From Straminergon stramineum (lineage: Eukaryota; Streptophyta; Bryopsida; Hypnales; Calliergonaceae): a stretch of 64,000 nt of DNA. The notes below the pieces were generated by a model. That model ran no database searches, was not told the origin of the DNA, and was given only the letters and a program-made list of their open reading frames with translations. The translations under genes were made by a program, and so were the position numbers. Shown piece after piece: positions 51,383 to 61,945 of this stretch (the stretch's first letter is position 1; the number at the start of each line of letters is the position of its first letter). The stretch lies in assembly GCA_963920665.1 (NCBI GenBank), contig OY987267.1:12834001-12898000 (forward strand). The letters are read 5' to 3'.

Positions 51383-52350
51383 TGTCCGATGGATGACAAA
51401 GAATCTCTCTATGTAGGATGGAATTGTGACTATTCACCCTCGATTTTGTGAGAAAAGAGTAGGTCTTCTACAGTAGTATGACTTCCAATGAATATTTTTG
51501 GATTTTATGTAGTAGATGATGTCACACAATGACGAAAGGGAGTATTTCCACAGTCACCAGTCTGTCCTTTAACCCTTGAACGCCGGGCTAGTGATTGTGG
51601 AAATCAGGCATCTTGGAACCATGTGACATCATCCACTTTAAAAAAATCAAAAATACTCATTGGGAGTTAACCCCTAAAGGACCGAGGCACATTTCGGGCA
51701 GGAATTGTCAAAAACTGACACTTTTTAGGGCAGCAAGAAAAAAATGAAAAAAAAAGTTTTTTTTTCAAAATTCAACCGTAAAAATTTGAACTAGACTTCT
51801 TTGGGAATATGTGGAAAAAGTTTTAGAAACTTTGACCGCATGGATTGAAAGATTATAACGTTTGAAGTTAGGTGAAAAAGTTTTTTTCCAACCTTGCCCG
51901 ACATGGCTTTCAAACTTTAACTCCTTCTAGAATGAGATTCTTACACTGAATAGGGTAATTTTTTTTGACATTTTCAACTTGGATCATGTAAGCTACACAC
52001 ACGTCAAATTTCAAAATCATAGGAAGAGTTTTGCACATGCTGCCCGAAGCTGCCCAAGCTGCCTGCAAAGTTCAGGGCAGCATAACTTTTGATCCGGGCA
52101 CCCGATTGGAAAAAAAATTAGATTTTCAGGAAGGGGATACACAAATATACTACATGTGCAAATTCCATGAACATTCGACTACAAATGACTTCATAGGAGC
52201 CTACCCGAGATTTCTTGTGTACGCTGAATGGACACTTGGTCCTTTAGGGGTTAAACTACTGTAGAAGATCTCCCCTTTCCACCCCTAATTCCGAGGATGA
52301 ATAGTTGCAATTCTGTCCTACAGAAGAGAATTCCTTGACGTTCATCCGAC
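51383..52350. repeat. Foldback-type repeat, copy carrying a nested element
   Basis: The left arm (51383-51475: GTCCGATGGATGACAAAG, then ACTATTCACCCTC, then TCTTCTACAGTAG) is the near-complement of the right arm (about 52258-52350). It is the second copy of the repeat at 39973-40574. It is interrupted at 51667-52254 by a TTAA-flanked element. Confidence 0.6.
51671..52250. mobile_element. 580-bp piggyBac-like MITE with TTAA target duplication
   Basis: Perfect 13-bp inverted ends, CCCCTAAAGGACC and GGTCCTTTAGGGG, are flanked by TTAA on both sides (51667-51670, 52251-52254). TTAA duplication with CCC-type termini is characteristic of piggyBac (and, for TTAA, Kolobok) transposons. The 77-codon internal frame is not a transposase, so it must have moved with help from an element elsewhere. 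The related copy of the host repeat at 40.25 kb lacks it. Confidence 0.8.
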
Positions 52351-52419
52351 AAAAAACGTCCGCTGTGTCGTTAAAACAAGAAGGAAGCTCGGGTCTTTTT
52401 CAGAAACAGAGGGAGTACA

Positions 52420-53415
52420 ATGTTATATTTAGATACTTGTCTCTCGTCAAGTTAAAAGCAGCTCCCTTACAATTGGTGAATAATTACTCGTGCTTAACGA
52501 GTCTGGCGGGCCGCGGGCCATGCCTCGCATCCTGTAACTTAGAAGTGCACATGAAACTTCAGTTTGCCACCCCGGAATCGCGGCCAGCCTTTTTGAAGAG
52601 GCCTTAATGAGGAATGCACATTTGCGGATTCGAAGAAGGGTGTTCCCTTGTAATTCTGGAAGTCAATATATGCCTTGTGAGCTGGTTGCTGCCCGGGGTT
52701 GCTGCTTGGTTTACTAAAGTTGGCTGTCCCAGTTGGGATCGGAGGATTCGGAGCTTGCGTATCTCACTTTCTCGGCTACTTCACGAACTCTAAATGTGCT
52801 ACGAAACACTGTTGTAAGCATTGATTCGCCTCAGATAAGAACTCCGTGGCCACAGATCTCGCTTCGCCAGGGTTTATTTCGATCAATTTATTTCAGTATG
52901 TCATTTCATGTTAATATTGTTAATGTTAATAATAATTGATTTCGATTTCGGATTTGGAACAACCTAGGGGTGACCTCATTGATACAAAACGACAGAATGA
53001 GGGCCATCCTTAATCAGTCCGGTGAAGGGGCCTCCAACTGCACATTTGGCGGGCTCGTCACTTAGAACGCTCTGTACCGTTACCGGGTTGATTTATGGTT
53101 TCAGGATTGAGGATGCCCTGAACCAAAATACAATTTCAACAAGAGGGAGACTCCTCAAATACAAACCAGGGAACCCACAACCTCAGTATCACAGACTACA
53201 GTAGCCGATACCAGAAACCAGTACTTGATTTCAATCTAATTTTCAAACGCAAATGGAAAAGTCTGACTTCCATATATTGTCGAAATTTGGGCGACTGACT
53301 GCAGGTTGGCAATGCATCTGATCATCTAAGTTACTGTAGTCATCTAGGATTCGAAGCTCCAACAGCGCGGAGTTTCGGAAACCCAAATAGATCCAAATAG
53401 ACCCCAATCGGTGCC
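52420..53415. other. Intergenic DNA upstream of the polygalacturonase gene
   Basis: GC content is higher than in the blocks to the left, with GC-rich patches at about 52500-52590 and 52690-52860. I see no confident exon. The open frame at 52733-52939 lacks an ATG start and any known motif. The stretch may contain distal promoter elements or gene debris. Confidence 0.35.
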
Positions 53416-53424
53416 CATGGATGT
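53416..53424 (+). repeat. Left 9-bp target site duplication of the Mutator-like MITE
   Basis: CATGGATGT lies immediately outside the left inverted repeat and is repeated exactly at 53696-53704 outside the right one. Confidence 0.9.
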
Positions 53425-53695
53425 GGTCGAGACTATAGTAGTGCGACGAGCCGAATGCGGAGGTCCAGCCAAGGGTGAATGTAAAAAAAGAAGACCCCCT
53501 ATTTTGTGCTTGATTAATCTATTTCTCTACACCACTCCCAGTCAATTTGGGGTCTCTGATTGCAAATATGAACTCAAAAATTGCAAATTTTTTCATGCCT
53601 TCCAAATAAATCGTTCCTGCGTTTTCCCCAGGGGGTAAAATGAGGGGGCAAAACTGTCTCCGCATTCGGCTCGTCGCACTACTATAGTCTCGACC
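53425..53695. mobile_element. 271-bp Mutator-like MITE with perfect 38-bp terminal repeats
   Basis: The first 38 bp (53425-53462, starting GGTCGAGACTATAGTAGTGC) are the exact complement of the last 38 bp (53658-53695). The exact 9-bp direct repeat CATGGATGT flanks it. Long terminal inverted repeats with a 9-bp duplication are typical of Mutator-like elements. The core of about 195 bp has no transposase. Perfect ends and an intact duplication imply a recent insertion. It sits about 340 bp upstream of the polygalacturonase ATG, so it could affect that promoter. Confidence 0.9.
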
Positions 53696-53704
53696 CATGG
53701 ATGT
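53696..53704 (+). repeat. Right 9-bp target site duplication of the Mutator-like MITE
   Basis: CATGGATGT, identical to 53416-53424. Confidence 0.9.
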
Positions 53705-54038
53705 TCCATGGCGATGATGTCGATCCCACTTACGAGCTAAAGTTGCACCCTCTAAACTCTTCGCGCTCCGCGTTGCTCGCTCGGCGCATTCCATCCCCGG
53801 AAGCACCTCCTCAACTAGTTGCAATCGAAGGCTTCGGGAACCAGATCGGGAACCAGCTAGTTGTGCAGAGAGCGGGAACCAGTCCGAGGACCAGATCGGG
53901 AACCAGAACGGGGACCAACAGCTCGACCAGTGTCCATGTCGAAATACGGTCACACTCATATTGCCGTCGCCACTTCGATCTAGTTCGTTGTTGCTGTTGC
54001 TGGATCAGAGATCGGCTCAGCTGGATCCATATCCATCC
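53705..54038 (+). promoter_or_regulatory. Proximal promoter and 5' leader of the polygalacturonase gene
   Basis: GC-rich DNA between the MITE and the start codon. It contains about six copies of a CGGGAACCAG-like 10-13-bp unit at 53833-53919. No convincing TATA box is present. Transcription probably starts within this stretch. The W/S-rich minus-strand frame here reflects the short repeats. Confidence 0.45.
53833..53919 (+). repeat. Short direct repeats CGGGAACCAG upstream of the polygalacturonase gene
   Basis: Units TCGGGAACCAG (53834, 53847, 53896), GCGGGAACCAG (53872), CCGAGGACCAG (53884) and ACGGGGACCAA (53908) are irregularly spaced. They could be repeated protein-binding sites or a small expansion in the leader. 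Confidence 0.65.
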
Positions 54039-57000
54039 ATGGGTTTCGGAAGAAGAAGTGTCGGTGGCGTGGGTATGGGTCCAGGAGTAGTTCGATGGGG
54101 ACTGGTTTGGGTAGTGGGGGTCGTAGTACTTTGGGGAGCGGGAGTGGGGGAGGCTTCTTCGAACACGGGATTTCAGAAACTGAGTCATAAGGATGCGGTG
54201 ATCACGACCCTGGCCGCATCCCCGAGCGCCGGGAAGAGTAGCGGCGCGATTGTGTTTAACATTAAGACGTTGGGTGCGAAAGGCGACGGGACGGCGGATG
54301 ATACCCAGGTACTACTGGAATGAGTTCGAAGTGTCTAGATTATTGCATTGTGAGCGTTCGAATCAAGCCTGTACGACATACCAATTGGTGTATAATGCAG
54401 TTTTTGAGGGTGCATTTGGGCATGAATTAATTGTGGCAGTTGCTGTCGTTTCAGTTGGAACGACACTCCGAACTCAGAAACACGACATTGGAATTGAATC
54501 AAAGGAATGTCGTCAGAGTACTGTGATATCTAGTGTCGCGCTGTGATGACATAATTAACGTCGATGTAATGCGCTAGAATGGCACCAGTGTGTCTGACCA
54601 TGCCACACTTAAAAGGCTGACTTCGAATGAAAGCTTCTGCTAGATTTCAAGAGTATATTGCGCAGTTTTGGTTTCTTGATGATCAACGTGGTCAAGAGAA
54701 TGATTTGCAATGATTCTTCCGAGGATTGCTCATGAATGGACCGTGTCCGATGTCGGCATTTCGATATCTGTAGATCAGTAGCTACAGTAACAGCCAGACC
54801 TTCGGAGCAAGACTTGGTATTTTGAATTTTTATAGATCACAGGGGAGTCCATCACACTAGCAGTCTAGTGAGAGAAAATTTGAACATGCTTTGAACACAT
54901 CGGGGTGGTACAAGAAAAATATGCGGTGGAAACGAGTTTAGAATGACCTTAGAAATGTCATCGTAACTGTCAGAACAAGATTACAATCATGACACTAAAA
55001 TGACTTCAGTATATAGTTCTGGCGCTTTCAAAGCACCCATTTGTGCAACCGAGAATTGGATTTTGACGTTTGACTATCTGTGTTCTCTTTGTAGTGGTTC
55101 GTCCAGGCGTGGGCCAAAGCTTGTGCGTCCACAGGTACAGTCACGGTGTTGGTCCCCAAAGGCTACAGCTTTGTTCTGCAAGATCAGACCTTTTTTGTGG
55201 GGAAAAAATGCACGTCCAGCATAATTTTCCAGGTACCACTCTTTCTTACTCATTACATGATAAGTCTCTGAAGTTTTGGTTGCACGTGCTACAATGCTAC
55301 CTTCATAATCCGTTTAAGTTACAACTTCAACGTCAAAATACGAAGGAGACAACGTTAGTGTTAATGCGTAAGGCTTCAAATTTTAGAGATCTATTGAGAC
55401 TCGACATTATAGTTGAGGGGCTTAACGAAATATGTACCTTTGATTGAATATTTTATGTTTTGACAGAATTTTAATCAACCATATCAAGTTTATCAACATT
55501 CAAAATTTTTTGGTTGATAGATATGTAGTTGTTGAAAATTTGGATAATGATTGCAGAGGCCTGACCGCTATTCAACTTTTTTGTTAATTTGGCGGTATTC
55601 CACAACTTTGGCACTTTTGAGGACGAGAAACATGAATCTATACCTGTCGTAGTTTATAGGGCTTTCTGTAGACTTATGCCACAATCTCGGCTCCAAAATC
55701 GCGCCAATTTGCCCAAATTGATGGTTAGTACTTTCTGACAATAATCTGTTGTTATGACTGGTCAGGTTGATGGCACGATTTTGGGTCCCAGCAATTATAA
55801 GGGCAAGAGCTCCACTTCCTCCTGGATACAGTTCACGGATTGCAAGAATTTCACTCTTCAGGGCAAGGGTACTTTGAATGCTCGTGGAGACGCGTTCTGG
55901 AAGAACGGCGGTGGGCCTACGGTGAGTGTCAGGAGCCTCCATGCTTCTATTTTCCTGAAGATGTCAAACCCTGTTAAGAGTTTTTATGAGAATAATGAAT
56001 CTCTTCGCTCAGCCTGAAATGTTATCCCGACTCTTTTGAGCTTTGTGTTGAGTGACGATGAATGTCACATTTTCTGGTGTCCAGAATTGCATCTGTTTAA
56101 CAAAACTGACAATAAACTGTTGATGGATGTGTTGTAGGGTATCCGCTTTCTTCGTGCGACCAATGTTGCTGTTCTTGGCGTAACGATCGCGAATTCACCG
56201 CAAGTGCATCTCAAGTTCAATTATGCCAATGGAGTCCTGATTCAAGGGATTACAATTGACAGCCCTGAATTAAGCCCCAACACTGATGGGATCCATCTGC
56301 AGACGAATGTATACAATGTTCAAATCTTGGACTGTGTCATTGGATCAGGAGATGACTGTATCTCCATTGGGACCATGACATTCAATGTCATCATCCAAAA
56401 CATCATTTGTGGACCTGGCCATGGAATCAGGTACACCTTACAACACTCTGGTTTAACCCGAAATTTATTATCTTAAGAGGGCTCACGATTTTTTGAAAAT
56501 AATTACGATCCATAACATATTGTGTCATGTAACGTCAATTTCGTTATTTAGGTGTGTCAACATTGTGACAGTGAGTGAACTGTACAAAGCTCTAACAAGT
56601 TTTTGAAAAGAGCTCTAAATATCACAGCTAGCGATGATTAGTATCCACCGTAAAAAGTGCCATTGTCGTGACTTCCTGCTAATCTAAGAAATTGAAAATT
56701 TGTTTCCATCTCCCATTAGTTGTGACAAATGTCAATTTCGTTAAAACTGGTGAAAAATAAGAGTATCCACATTTTTCAAGGTGGGCTTCCTGTAATCAAT
56801 GCCAATCCTAGATTTTAAAGCTTTGTACAGTTCAATGTCACAATTTTGGCTCGGCGCTCCGAATCGTGTCAATATATAACGAAATTGCCGTTGGACTTGA
56901 GAAATAATCCCATGTGACACATGAAATAGAGTGCCTTGTAATTATGTTGTAATATTTTGATTTTACACCATTTTTCTTGAGAGTTGCAGAGGTGAATTCT

Positions 57001-58187
57001 GCTGATGACCCTTGTTATAAAATTCTTTGCAGTATTGGGAGTTTGGGAACCAACGGCTTGCTGGCCTGTGTTTCAGACATCGATGTGTCCAATGTCACCT
57101 TCGTCAACACACTTTGTGGAGCCCGCATCAAGACTTGTTCTGTAAGTTTGAGAAGCTCGTGCACATCTGTAACTATGTAGTTTAAACCATCAATATTGCA
57201 TGATTGTATTGGATGAAAGATACAAATTAATCAAGCCTTCCAAAATATGTTTATTCTGTACTATACTGTCCAATACTGTAGTTGGTTAGTTTAGTGAAAT
57301 TCATTGATCATGGCCTCTTTTCGTGTGCAGGGAGGGAAAGGGAAAGCAGCAAGAATCAGTTACCGTGATATCAAAGTTCAGAATGTGAAATTCCCAATCC
57401 TAATCGACCAGTATTATTGTGGAAAAACAGTTAAGGTATAATTCAATTCTTTCAACTCCGTCGATCTGCTACACTAATTTTGTGAGGAGATTGAATTGAA
57501 GCTCATGGTGTTCAGGTGTTCTGGATCCTCATTTCTCACCCACAATTGTTGCAAGACCATGTATCCAGTGTGAACACTTGTACACTGGGAATTCAATATG
57601 ATTTCCCTGTATAGATGATTATCATATTTTCAGGCGCCCAAAATTGCACCAATTCCACGATCTATTAAATGTTTGCTTTAACATCAAACGTTTTTGTTAA
57701 ATTGGCGGAATTCCATTAGTTAGTTCAGAAGACCTGTTCTCAAACATAAATCCGTAACAGTCCTAGATGTTAGACCTTGATGTACATATACTTTCCAATT
57801 TGGGGCACCGAAATCGTGCCACTTGACCGGAACTGACGTTCCATTTTGTCGAATAAAGCTTGTGCTGAGACCTAATCCATGGATTGATTGTTCTCTCTTT
57901 TGTTGTGCCAGCCTAACAACGTGATCCTGGACCAAATCCAATTCATGAACATTCAAGGCACGGCCATCTACAGTAAAACGGGTCCCGTGCAACTGAGCTG
58001 CGCCTCCCCCGGGTGCACCAACGTGCGGATGCAGAATATCAACATCACTCCCACTCAATCGAACATGGCGGTGGCCGCGACCTGCTCGAATGCTTACGGC
58101 ACTTACGGAGGGAAGATGCAGCCACCAGGCTGTCTGCAGAACAAAGTTAGCTCCTCCTCTCAAAGCTACCCGGGCTGTGCACTCTGA
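54039..58187 (+). CDS. Secreted GH28 polygalacturonase (7 exons)
   Basis: Exons: 54039-54308, 55095-55232, 55766-55921, 56138-56430, 57033-57141, 57331-57435, 57912-58187. All introns are GT-AG and the product is 448 aa. A signal peptide is predicted: basic start, then hydrophobic residues 17-37, with likely cleavage after GEA (39). The mature enzyme is a GH28 beta-helix with all four signature motifs: NTDG (236-239), GSGDDC (257-262), GPGHG (280-284, catalytic-site His283) and RIK (317-319), including the three conserved Asp (238, 260, 261). It should hydrolyse homogalacturonan pectin in the cell wall; endo or exo action cannot be told from sequence. NIKTLGAKGDGTADDTQ near the N terminus is typical of the family. 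The exon 4/5 junction splits the Ser codon of GHGIS (phase 2), which strongly supports the model. Start: first in-frame ATG; Met13 is an alternative. Confidence 0.95.
55577..55735 (+). repeat. Intronic repeat copy in polygalacturonase intron 2
   Basis: It starts TTTTTGTTAATTTGGCGGTATTCCA and ends near GGCTCCAAAATCGCGCCAATTTG. It matches the intron 6 copy at about 57687-57845 in order and orientation, and part of it matches intron 4 (GGCGCTCCGAATCGTGTCAAT at about 56855). Confidence 0.5.
56565..56841. repeat. Inverted repeat inside polygalacturonase intron 4
   Basis: GTGACA, then GAACTGTACAAAGCT (56565-56591), faces AGCTTTGTACAGTTC, then GTCAC (56819-56841). The 15-bp core is a perfect match. 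The enclosed 230 bp and the flanks hold GTCAATTTCGTTA words at about 56535 and 56729, also found in intron 2 of the TIR-NB-ARC gene. It looks like a small MITE. Confidence 0.55.
57687..57845 (+). repeat. Intronic repeat copy in polygalacturonase intron 6
   Basis: TTTTTGTTAAATTGGCGGAATTCCA through GGGGCACCGAAATCGTGCCA, the counterpart of the copy in intron 2. The two share the ends well and the middle poorly. Confidence 0.5.
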
Positions 58188-58230
58188 TCGAGGATCGAGG
58201 TTCGATCGAGGGACTCAGACTCTCAGAGAT

Positions 58231-58440
58231 CGAGCTAGCTGCTATTTTGTTCATTATGATCATTCTTCTTTTTTTTAGTAGCAGTGCATTTTGTGCACTC
58301 CAGGATCTGGAGGTGATGATTCAATCCGAAATGGCGACCATTCGAAATGCCATGTAAAATGTACTACTACGATGTTTTCTTTCAAAGGAAATGCAAGCCG
58401 GATTTGGCTGGACTGACAAGTGGAATTCATTTAATGTTTC
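58231..58440 (+). other. Polygalacturonase 3' untranslated region, source of a downstream duplicate
   Basis: Non-coding DNA after the stop codon at 58187. From about 58231 it is matched, with divergence, by 59519-59728. The clearest shared words are TTTTAGTAGCARTGCATTT, GTGCACT and TAAAATGTACT. Confidence 0.5.
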
Positions 58441-58596
58441 ATTTAGTTCAGTAGAACCTAGTCTAGAGTTTGTTCTGAGTGAGTCAGAGAGAATTTCATT
58501 ATTGAAGGATTAATCCTTAAAAAGACAGGGTTGGTTTTGACAACTAGTGTTTTTTGTATTTTTTGGGAGTGTTTCAACTTATTGGACCCACTTCAA

Positions 58597-59012
58597 TAAG
58601 GTAGAAGCACGAAAATGTGACACTTATTTTGGATCTCTTGATATGGAAGGTGAGTACATGAAAAAAGGATGTGCATGTGTTAGGAAATGGTTTAGGAAAT
58701 AGTTTAGGGAACCAACAAAATTGGTTTCGTGACTTCGTATTTTTCCAAGCTTGTACAAATATTATATGAAGTTTTGAAAACAATTTCGTAGATGCACCTG
58801 TGGACACTAGACTAGTACCGAAGCGGGCATGGAAACACCCAAAAGTGACACACTCTAAACTTGGATCAAGTACCAGTGATTGGCTACTTCTTGGAAGAGA
58901 GATAACTTCTTGGAACCCTACTTGTCAATTTTGGGTCCACAAGCCTTTGGATTTAGGTTGTTTTTTAGGTGTCTATGAATGACTCGTGTTACATTTGGGT
59001 ACTTCTACCTTA
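58597..59012. mobile_element. 416-bp MITE, TAAGGTAGAAG ends
   Basis: The left end TAAGGTAGAAGCACGAAAAT, then GTGACAC, and the right end GTGTTACATTTGGGTACTTC, then TACCTTA, form an inverted repeat of about 28 bp with a few mismatches. TA at both edges may be the target duplication. The outer TAAGGTAGRAG resembles the 325-bp family at 61.6 and 63.5 kb, but the interior differs. Confidence 0.55.
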
Positions 59013-61190
59013 ATGAGTAAGTATGGCTTGCCATTGTTGCCTAGCACCGCATTTAGGTTGCAAAGTTCTAGTACTATTATGTATTCACCTTTGTATACCT
59101 TCACAACACAAACTAACTTTAGACAAGCAATAAGACTATATTGTGCTTGAACAAGGGGATTTTTTATTCTCCTTTTGGTCACCCCTCTAGGCAAGTGAAT
59201 GTTGTGTAAAGGGTTAAAAGTATTTGAAAACTTATGATGTATATTGATTTGTAATGCTTCTTTGTAACCTCTCTTTGGCATGCATAACCTCAATGGAAAA
59301 CACATCTGATACATAAAGTTCCTTTCAAACTTGTGGTGTTGGAGTGAGAAAACTTGAACAAGTGTCTATTATAGAATAATATTTCTAAATGTTTTACTTG
59401 CTCTAGACTATAGGAAAGGAGGGTTTACATCTATAGAAGTTATATGTGAGTTTGTGAGGAAGCTTTAATGTATACCTTACTCAAAAAGTGTGTTAGTGCT
59501 ACAAAGATGGAGCCAATCAGAGTGTAGCTACTTGTCCATTTTCATTGATCTTTTAGTAGCAATGCATTTGTGCACTTCGATAATTGGACATTTATCCAAA
59601 ACAGTGACCACTTTTTACATATAAAATGTACTTCTATGTTTATTCTTTGAAATGAAATATAAGGATTTTTCCAGACAAGCGAAAGTGGATCATTTTTCAT
59701 TTTCTGGAAATCAATTTGATGTTTAACACTAAATGGAAGAGGTGTATCACAAGGAAGTCAACCAACCAAAAATAATCTAATTTCTAGAATGATAGATTGT
59801 GCATTCTTGTAACATTTACAATGACTTTGACAATCATTTATCTTCTTACTAAAGGTTTATGACTACAATGTGCCAAAGAATAGTCCAAAATTGCCATCTC
59901 TAGAGCCAACTCAGCCAAGAGCAATGATGAAAAAAACTAAGGTAGCTTTATCCAATATCGACCCTTGACCCAATACCACCCAAATGTAGGGCCTTCATTG
60001 ATTCTAGAGTGAGAATGTAAAACTATAATACATGTCTTATTGTAAAGTTAATGTGAAGTTAAGGCATGGACTAGTGGATTACTATCAAAAATTCTTGTCA
60101 TAGAGTCAATGAGGGCCCTAAATTTGGGTGGTATTGGGTCAAAGGTTGGTAATGGGTTTGTCTACCTTACTTTTTGCATATTCAATTGTTTGTTCTTGGA
60201 TTAGATTTGTAAGAGAATGTCTAGAGACAATTTCAAACACTTTGGTCACATAGATAAAAAAAAACATGAGTGTTCAATTTGAAAAGGAAGATTTGTTTCT
60301 ACCTTAATTTCCCAAGATTTTCTAACTTAATCCCCAAAAGACTAGATCCATTGTGATATGGTCAAACATCATGTCAAAGCTAAATTTAACCTTTTAAATT
60401 GTGTTCAAATATCAATCTAATATTTTTAATGTATCATATTATGAAATTTCTATCATTGCAAAAAAATTCAATTTATTTTATAAAAATTTTCCATTATTAT
60501 AGTTTTATAGCTAAGAATGAAAATAAATTAGTAAATATAGAAAAAACAATCCAAATAATTTGAAGTTTTTTTAAAGGTACAAATATCAATGGCAATTGGT
60601 GTGAAGATTTATTAATGAATTATTTTATATTTACACCCCGAAACATCCTTGCCAATGGCCTTCAAGTCAAATGTCACTATCACGTTGAGTTCATCTTTTT
60701 CTTAACTTGATATATAAAGTTTGAATATTTTTTCCTTCTAAATTTTTTCATTTTCATTTGAGATTTATTCTTTTTAAAAAATTTAGGGGAAAATCAAATC
60801 ATTTTGATTTTTTCAAGTAAAAAATCAAAATGGAATTATATCAATTATAACTAGTTATAATTTATATTAGAACCATTGATGTGAAAGTTATATTTTTTCC
60901 AAAATAAAAGGTAATTTAATTCAATTTTCTAATTCATAAAAAAATTGAAATTCAATAATTTTCACTCCATAGATCCAAACATCATGAAACAAAGTAGATG
61001 AACCCCTCTTCATGGAAAGCTTTCTAACAATACCAAAAACCCAGCCTCAAAACTCACAATTTCTTAGATCTCATTGAATCAAACAAACAAAATAAAACAA
61101 AGAAGCAAAGTTTTTCAGGAACATTCCTATCATTTAAGAGCATAATTTTGATTCTTATTTAGTCTGTGATTCACTCTGTTTTCTTTGAAC
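59013..61190. other. AT-rich intergenic DNA, no gene seen
   Basis: Apart from the duplicate of the polygalacturonase 3' untranslated region, I see only AT-rich DNA with long A/T runs (about 60430-60960). A 113-codon minus-strand frame (58973-59314) overlaps the MITE end and has no recognised motif. Confidence 0.45.
59519..59728 (+). repeat. Diverged duplicate of the polygalacturonase 3' untranslated region
   Basis: It follows 58231-58440 over about 210 bp in the same orientation (AGTAGCAATGCATTTGTGCAC, then a GTGACCA word, TAAAATGTACTTCTATG, then TTCTTTGAAATGAAATATAAGG). No polygalacturonase coding remnant is visible upstream of it. Confidence 0.6.
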
Positions 61191-61192
61191 TT

Positions 61193-61320
61193 AAAGTATG
61201 TTCGCACTTAGTGTTAGTAGTGATGTTTGCAATGTGAATCTAGTACAAAAATAGTATTAAATTCATTCCTAAGACCTTTAGTAACAACACTCTTTAATAC
61301 CAAGTGTAAACATACTTTTA
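61193..61320. mobile_element. Small MITE related to the one in the TIR-NB-ARC gene intron 1
   Basis: The ends AAAGTATGTTCGCACTTAGTG and TACCAAGTGTAAACATACTTT are inverted repeats of about 20 bp. The interior TTCCTAAGACC...AACAACACTC corresponds to 33196-33226. Confidence 0.55.
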
Positions 61321-61620
61321 GCTTTGGTGTTTGACATTTATCCAACTAAAATCTGGATTTATATATAAAAATCAATGGTAGATCCGGTAATCCATCTTTA
61401 TTCAAGGTCCGTTTCCAGTGTTGACCTAGTTAAATAGTGATCAATTTATTGGTGTGCATCACATCCCTATATGTAGGCTCTAGTTGGTCTTCCCAACTTT
61501 CACTAGGATATATGAACAATTGGCCATTATTTATCAACTTGTAAAAAACCTAGATCAATCTGCTTGTATGTCATGTGATCATTTTGGAAGCATATAATCA
61601 AATTTAGAGTATATCAATCA
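61321..61620. other. AT-rich intergenic DNA, nothing recognised
   Basis: No open frame, repeat or RNA gene was recognised between the two MITEs. Confidence 0.5.
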
Positions 61621-61945
61621 TAAGGTAGGAGATCCATAAATTGACCATTTAAGGGTTGGAACTGAATTTTGGGGAGGTGGAACATCTTGAAATATTTTTC
61701 AGTAAATATTTTTGAAAGACAAGTGAAATTGGCATCTAATCCAAGTCGTTCCATATTTTTTTGGAGCTTTTTGGAATTAGTTATGAATTTCTGAAGTTAA
61801 AAGATAGTGGTCTTTTGTGGTCATCAAAAGCGACCATCTCTTGAAATGTGCAGAGTTGGTACATTGCAAAAAGAAAAATGTACTTCTTAATCTTGACTGC
61901 CTTTAATGCCCAGTTGGATTGTTGGAGTTTGAGCCTCCTACCTTA
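61621..61945 (+). mobile_element. 325-bp MITE, TAAGGTAGGAG family, well-preserved copy
   Basis: It starts TAAGGTAGGAGATCCATAAA and ends GAGCCTCCTACCTTA. If the outer TA on each side is the target duplication, the element runs AGGTAGGAG...CTCCTACCT, consistent with Tc1/mariner-type mobilisation. It has no coding capacity. It is alignable from end to end with 63521-63850 in the same orientation. Confidence 0.7.

Larger units (their letters stand above)
51314..52417. mobile_element. Possible large Stowaway-like element enclosing nested repeats
   Basis: The left end TACTTTAGTCTCTTTATGAA, then AAAGACCC, and the right end GGGTCTTTTTCAGAAACAGA, then GGGAGTA, form an imperfect inverted repeat of about 27 bp. 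The right end is that of the Stowaway-like family seen at 42947-43025. If correct, this 1.1-kb unit contains the foldback repeat and the piggyBac-like element inside it. The left end is diverged, so the outer boundary is tentative. Confidence 0.4.

Noticed and set aside
53519..53959. A 146-codon minus-strand frame rich in Trp and Ser
   Set aside because: It runs across the Mutator-like MITE and the CGGGAACCAG repeats. The composition comes from the short repeats, and no domain is recognisable.
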